Source: Balneolaceae bacterium
GTDB lineage: Bacteria; Bacteroidota; Rhodothermia; Balneolales; Balneolaceae
DNA length: 18,464 nt
Assembly: GCA_007126675.1 (NCBI GenBank)
Contig: SLAU01000282.1
Coordinates: 1 to 18,464, forward strand
Direction: 5' to 3'
Shown: positions 14,867 to 18,464 of the stretch, piece by piece
Layout of the letters: each line of letters starts with the position of its first letter
How positions within the stretch are numbered: the stretch's first letter is position 1
Position numbers and translations under genes: made by a program
The notes under the pieces: generated by a model
Databases searched by the model: none
Seen by the model: only the letters and a program-made list of their open reading frames with translations
What the model was told of the DNA's origin: nothing

Positions 14867-16105
14867 ATGAGTCTATTCCAAAATAAATATTTCCATATCT
14901 CCATCTACCGTGATCGCGAGCTTGAAGCATTTTACGATACCGATCCGGCAAACCGAAGAAAAATCATCTATGCACATTTGATGATTCACCTGCTGCCTGC
15001 CCTTCTGGCACTGGTTTTCTTTTACTTCATGCTTGAGGGTCAATTATTGATTTTTATCAGCGTGTTCGTTTTCGTTTTTTATGCAGCGGTTATTCTTGAA
15101 ACAGTAACCTATCTCTATCCAAAAAGCCGTCAATTTTATAAAAAGCATCTCAAGTGGATCTTAATCCCGCTATTTCTTCTCCTTGGTGTTGCAGGGTATT
15201 GGGTTGGAGAATTTATAGGGGAAAATATACTCAATGAAACCGAATCCTCTTTAATAGGAATAGATGTGCTGTTCTGGGGTTTTGCTTTATCGATGGGGGC
15301 TTTTGTATGGGCATATCTTGGCCTTTCTCACGTATTTGCTGCTTCCAGGGAACTCTTTACACGAAGAGCCGAAATGGAATCGGAGATTGAGTTTGCGACG
15401 GAAGTGCAAAATCGCATTTTGCAAGATATTTCTGTAGAGCACGATGGTACACGGGCATACGCCTGTTCCATTCCGGCCAATGAACTGGGAGGAGACTATT
15501 TTGAACTTGCCCGAATAGACAACAATCTCTTTGCAACTGTGGGTGATATATCCGGCCACAGTTTTGGTGCCGGCCTTTTGATGACCATGACCAAAAGCGC
15601 ACTTCAAACCCATCTCGAATACAGGCAGGATCCCTCAGAAATCATGCATAGACTCAACAACATGCTGCTACGCCAGTCAGACAGGTCGATGTATGCCACT
15701 ATGGTGTTTCTGAAACTAAATCTGGAAAAAAAGAATGCGGTGCTTTGCAACGCAGGACATCTGCCGGTTTATCATTACAGCAGAAAATCAGGCAAACTGG
15801 AAAAGAGGTACCAAAAAGGGATCGGCTTGGGAATCACACAAAAAGCGGAGTATAAAAACCTTGAGTTTTCAGCAGAGGAAGGTGATCTGATCATCCTCTA
15901 TTCCGATGGTCTGATTGAAACACGGGATGAACAGATGAATATAAGAGAGTCCCGGTATTTTGAGGAACTTTTGCATCAAAAGATTTCAAATCACCAGGAT
16001 GAGGGACCCAAAGAACTCACAAAATCAATTTTGGAAAAGGTGCAATCCGATGACTTTTCTGATACAATGGAAGATGATGCCACGCTGATATTGATAAACG
16101 TCTGA
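14867..16105 (+). CDS. Membrane PP2C-type serine/threonine phosphatase, SpoIIE/RsbU family
   Basis: A 412-residue inner-membrane protein. Four hydrophobic segments, at about 38-56, 59-83, 97-117 and 131-157, are followed by a helical linker (EIEFATEVQNRILQ, about 173-186) typical of RsbU/SpoIIE phosphatases. The PP2C domain then shows ELGGDYFE (Asp210), GDISGHSFGAGLLM (Asp227), CNAGHLP (294-300), YSDGLIETRD (Asp347) and DDATLILI (Asp404), so the Mn/Mg-binding acidic residues are intact. Family members dephosphorylate STAS-type anti-anti-sigma factors in partner-switching signalling. The membrane part has no recognisable sensor domain. No anti-sigma kinase or STAS protein lies nearby, so the partner must be elsewhere. 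The stop codon is 6 bases from the convergent glycosyltransferase stop, with no terminator between them. Confidence 0.92.
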   Translation: MSLFQNKYFHISIYRDRELEAFYDTDPANRRKIIYAHLMIHLLPALLALVFFYFMLEGQLLIFISVFVFVFYAAVILETVTYLYPKSRQFYKKHLKWILIPLFLLLGVAGYWVGEFIGENILNETESSLIGIDVLFWGFALSMGAFVWAYLGLSHVFAASRELFTRRAEMESEIEFATEVQNRILQDISVEHDGTRAYACSIPANELGGDYFELARIDNNLFATVGDISGHSFGAGLLMTMTKSALQTHLEYRQDPSEIMHRLNNMLLRQSDRSMYATMVFLKLNLEKKNAVLCNAGHLPVYHYSRKSGKLEKRYQKGIGLGITQKAEYKNLEFSAEEGDLIILYSDGLIETRDEQMNIRESRYFEELLHQKISNHQDEGPKELTKSILEKVQSDDFSDTMEDDATLILINV

Positions 16106-16111
16106 TACTGG

Positions 16112-17347
16112 TTAGCCATTTTTAGCTTCTATCCATTTTCCCATAAATTTTGTACTGGCCATAGTATGATGCATTAACATTTGCCCGATAAAGTTTTTAC
16201 GCCGGTGCTCATCCGGAGTCTGTAAAATATTGCCAACCCTGCCAAGCAGTTTAGTTTTTAGCGGCTCATCAGAAAAATTATTGTTAATAATCTTTACTCC
16301 TTTTTTTTGTGCATTCTGCCAAAGTTCTATTTCTGTATACAGTTCAATAGCTTTTGCAGCGATCTGTTCAGGTACATCGGCAACAAAGCCGGGCCAATCT
16401 TTCGATTTAGCCATTCCTTCTGCCCCAATACTTGTAGTGATTGAAGGTGTACCATATTGCATTGCTTCAGCCAGTTTACCTTTTAACCCGGCACCAAATC
16501 GAAGTGGTGACAGAAGTACACGAGCACTTCTTATTACTTCAGCAGAAGATTTTGCCCTTCCCTTCACCATAAATCCTTCTTCCGGTTTATGCAGCTGTTC
16601 AATCTCTTTTGAAGGATATGCACCATATAAATGCATTTCAGCATCCGGTAGTTCTTTCCTGATGAGCGGCCAAATCTCATTCCTGATCCAAAAAGTAGAA
16701 TCCCGGTTCGGTTCATGTAAAAAGTTGCCGATTGTCATAAAATGTCTTCGATCTGAAAATTTCGGCCATTTAGCAATTTCCTCATCACTAAGTTCTTCAA
16801 ACATGAACGGTAAATACAATAACAGGTTTACATCAAGTCCAAAAATATCACGCAGTAATTCCAACTCGATATTTGAGATAATCAGAGATAAATCACACCG
16901 GCAGATTGATGCAATTTCGCGGTATGCCGTATCGGAATAGAGATCATCAATAGTTAACTCTTTCTTCTGTTTTACAGCTTTTTGCCTTGCCAAACGCAGA
17001 CAATGGAGGTCTTCCGTATCCAGGATTCTGATAGCATCAGGACACTGTTCTGCCACCCTCCAGCCAAACTGCTCCTCGGTCATAAACCGGTCGAACATCA
17101 CAAGGCCGGGATTAAGGTCTGCCACAAAATCATCAAAAGATTTGCTGTTTAGTTCTATCTCAGCCTCATCAATTCCTAAACTCTTAAGATCAGCAGAGTA
17201 TGACGATTTGGAAGCAGAACTTACAAAAGTGATTTGATATCCGGCTTCAAGAAATGCGTCGATAATCTGAAGCATACGCTGCCCCGCCGCCGAAGAGTCC
17301 GGCTCAGGCCAAACTTTCCCGATAATGAGTAGTTTTTGCTTGGGCAT
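16112..17347 (-). CDS. Glycosyltransferase, GT-B fold, family 4-like
   Basis: A 411-residue cytoplasmic protein without signal peptide or membrane segment. The N-terminal Rossmann-like half starts LLIIGKVWPEPDSSAAGQRM (6-25), the glycine-rich acceptor-side loop of GT-B enzymes. The C-terminal half has MTIGNFLHEPNRDS (204-217) and the donor-binding block PLRFGAGLKGKLAEAM (281-296), with Lys289 and Glu294 in the positions that contact the sugar nucleotide, then GTPSITTSIGAEGM. It most likely transfers a sugar to a surface polysaccharide, lipid or protein. It stands alone, not in a polysaccharide cluster, so the acceptor is unknown. Its start lies 22 bases from a palindromic repeat, which therefore occupies or displaces the promoter region. 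Confidence 0.85.
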   Translation of the reverse strand: MPKQKLLIIGKVWPEPDSSAAGQRMLQIIDAFLEAGYQITFVSSASKSSYSADLKSLGIDEAEIELNSKSFDDFVADLNPGLVMFDRFMTEEQFGWRVAEQCPDAIRILDTEDLHCLRLARQKAVKQKKELTIDDLYSDTAYREIASICRCDLSLIISNIELELLRDIFGLDVNLLLYLPFMFEELSDEEIAKWPKFSDRRHFMTIGNFLHEPNRDSTFWIRNEIWPLIRKELPDAEMHLYGAYPSKEIEQLHKPEEGFMVKGRAKSSAEVIRSARVLLSPLRFGAGLKGKLAEAMQYGTPSITTSIGAEGMAKSKDWPGFVADVPEQIAAKAIELYTEIELWQNAQKKGVKIINNNFSDEPLKTKLLGRVGNILQTPDEHRRKNFIGQMLMHHTMASTKFMGKWIEAKNG

Positions 17348-17369
17348 TTATTATGAATTTGAATTTATC

Positions 17370-17513
17370 AAGTCCCCCTTTGAAGGATGGATGATCAAAT
17401 ACGTTCAGTATTTGACCTGGGGAATGTAGTGAAACTTAGAAATCGAATATCAAACATCCCCCTCGCTGTCCTCACATGCGTTCGGCCAACCTTCCCCCTT
17501 CAAAGGGGGACTT
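17370..17513. repeat. MITE-like palindromic repeat with 17-bp perfect terminal inverted repeats
   Basis: AAGTCCCCCTTTGAAGG (17370-17386) is an exact reverse complement of CCTTCAAAGGGGGACTT (17497-17513). Inside are a perfect 8-bp hairpin, TCAAATAC-GTTCA-GTATTTGA (17395-17415), and a further pairing of GGGGAATGT (17419-17427) with ACATCCCC (17454-17461), one base bulged. The whole 144 bp can fold as one cruciform or RNA stem. Ends of this AAGTCCCCCTTTGAAGG type are, from memory, common dispersed repeats in Bacteroidota-like genomes. It encodes no transposase, so it would be non-autonomous. It fills most of the 275-bp gap between the glycosyltransferase and RNase D-like genes. Confidence 0.7.
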
Positions 17514-17517
17514 TTTT
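17493..17517 (+). terminator. Terminator-like hairpin formed by the right end of the repeat
   Basis: TCCCCCTT (17493-17500) pairs with AAGGGGGA (17503-17510) around CA, which opens to a larger loop in practice, and is followed by C and six T residues (17512-17517). It has intrinsic-terminator form on the plus strand, yet no plus-strand gene precedes it closely. It would block read-through into the RNase D-like gene. Confidence 0.4.
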
Positions 17518-17622
17518 AAGTCATGCTCAAGATACAAAATTCCAAATATCAGTGAGTCAACTATTCCACTTTCGAATCGCTGTCACATTCTCTATTTTAG
17601 CAAAAATTATCCTGTTTGTTGT

Positions 17623-18464
17623 ATGAATATAAATTATGTGAGTACCGACAATGAACTGTCGGCTTTTTTGAGTGATGTTGGAAACAAAAGCGAAATCTCT
17701 GTTGACCTGGAGTTCGATAAAAATTTTCATCGATACGGATTTAACCTATGCCTGGTTCAAATATATGATGGTAAATCCTGTTACCTGATCGACCCGCTCA
17801 GCAAAGATCTCGAAATTGCACAGCTCTTCCCACTGCTTGAAAATCCTGATATCTGCAAAATTGTTTTTTCTTTTGGTGAAGACTTAAGGTTACTGCACTC
17901 CCTTGGCTGTTATCCGGGTAATATGTATGACCTGGGTATTGCCACCAGTCTGCTAAATTATCCGCAGGCATCTCTTACCAATTATCTGATTGATATTCTT
18001 GGTGTTGAATCAGCATCCTCTACTCAGAAAAGTAACTGGTTTATCCGTCCGTTAACTAAAAAACAGAAAATATATGCAGCCGAGGATGTCTATTACCTGC
18101 CACAATTAAAAAAGAAACTGGACAAAGAGGCCGCTCAAAAGGGAATCAAATTTTGGATTGAACAGGAAAACAGAGAGCTGGAAAAGGAAGATTATTCTGA
18201 CACAAATAATAATTCACTTTATAAGGAAAAAGATAAAAACGGATTTTCTGAGCTTGAGTGGCATATATACCTTGATCTGCTTCGTTTCAGGGAAAAACTG
18301 GCTGAATTACATAATAAACCGCCATTTCAGATTTTTGGTAAAAAAGTAATGCAGCAACTGATTAATGATCCTGAGAAAGTTTCACAGTTTACAAATACCA
18401 AAGGAATTTTCAGTGGTGTAAAGAACAAGCGTACACAAAACAAACTGGAAGAAATACTAAACGA
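17623..18464 (+). CDS. RNase D-like 3'-5' exonuclease with HRDC domain (3' truncated)
   Basis: An ORF starting at ATG 17623 stays open to the window end (280 codons visible). The DEDDy exonuclease signature is complete: VDLEFD with Asp28 and Glu30, FGEDLRLL with Asp87, MYDLGIATSLL with Asp103, and YAAEDVYYL with Tyr151 and Asp155. NWFIRPLT corresponds to the WRxRPLT region of RNase D. After a charged linker (about 185-210), the sequence from about 215 on (HIYLDLLRFREKLAELHN, FGKKVMQQLI) is the start of an HRDC domain, as in RNase D. The product should trim 3' ends of tRNA and other structured RNAs. No in-frame alternative start lies upstream within about 100 bases, and no Shine-Dalgarno sequence is present. 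The gene symbol rnd is possible, but family-level naming is safer. Confidence 0.88.
   Translation, partial: MNINYVSTDNELSAFLSDVGNKSEISVDLEFDKNFHRYGFNLCLVQIYDGKSCYLIDPLSKDLEIAQLFPLLENPDICKIVFSFGEDLRLLHSLGCYPGNMYDLGIATSLLNYPQASLTNYLIDILGVESASSTQKSNWFIRPLTKKQKIYAAEDVYYLPQLKKKLDKEAAQKGIKFWIEQENRELEKEDYSDTNNNSLYKEKDKNGFSELEWHIYLDLLRFREKLAELHNKPPFQIFGKKVMQQLINDPEKVSQFTNTKGIFSGVKNKRTQNKLEEILN

Noticed and set aside
16230..16940. A 236-codon plus-strand ORF opposite the glycosyltransferase
   Set aside because: The minus-strand frame has clear GT-B motifs. The plus-strand translation is Ser/Ile-rich shadow sequence without motifs.
17387..17626. A 79-codon ORF running through the palindromic repeat
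   Set aside because: It translates the inverted-repeat DNA itself and overlaps the RNase D-like start; there is no sign of protein-level constraint.
1..18464. CRISPR array, tRNA, rRNA, prophage or insertion-sequence transposase
   Set aside because: No regularly spaced repeats, tRNA cloverleaf, rRNA segment or transposase/integrase frame was recognised while reading both strands.

Overview
The window looks like chromosome from a moderately AT-rich, Gram-negative, aerobic bacterium of the Bacteroidota/Balneolota/Rhodothermota side of the FCB group; Balneolota is my best guess. The grounds are an aerotolerance-type (Bat) VWA protein, lipoproteins with the acidic C-S-D-D-D start typical of surface lipoproteins in this group, start codons that almost all lack a Shine-Dalgarno sequence, and large secreted M14 peptidases. 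This assignment is by pattern recognition only.

Layout. Positions 1-561 hold the 3' end of a membrane-anchored VWA protein. Next comes a translationally coupled pair, mfd (transcription-repair coupling factor) and a Sua5-type threonylcarbamoyl-AMP synthase, overlapping by ATGA. Positions 5043-8731 form a lipoprotein block: two tandem three-domain FAS1 (fasciclin) lipoproteins, each followed by a good intrinsic terminator, then a tiny acidic lipoprotein. The second FAS1 protein carries an extra C-terminal cupredoxin domain with a complete type 1 copper ligand set. A PLP-dependent threonine/serine dehydratase-type enzyme follows at 8794-9756.

On the minus strand, 13571-9775 is a two-gene operon of secreted M14 carboxypeptidase-like proteins. 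The first gene product has lost the metal ligands and the second keeps them. They overlap by ATGA, and the downstream start has the only strong Shine-Dalgarno sequence I found in the window. Divergent from this operon is an Xre/RES toxin-antitoxin pair with a tandem operator-like repeat in its promoter region. A four-TM SpoIIE/RsbU-type phosphatase (plus strand) converges on a glycosyltransferase (minus strand). A 144-bp palindromic, MITE-like repeat lies upstream of the glycosyltransferase, and the window ends inside an RNase D-like gene.

No gene-free stretch exceeds 300 bases; the longest are 6420-6698, 13572-13830 and 17348-17622, each described below. Most genes are ordinary. The parts most worth attention are the M14 enzyme/pseudoenzyme pair, the FAS1-cupredoxin fusion beside its cupredoxin-less paralogue, the toxin-antitoxin operator and the palindromic repeat.
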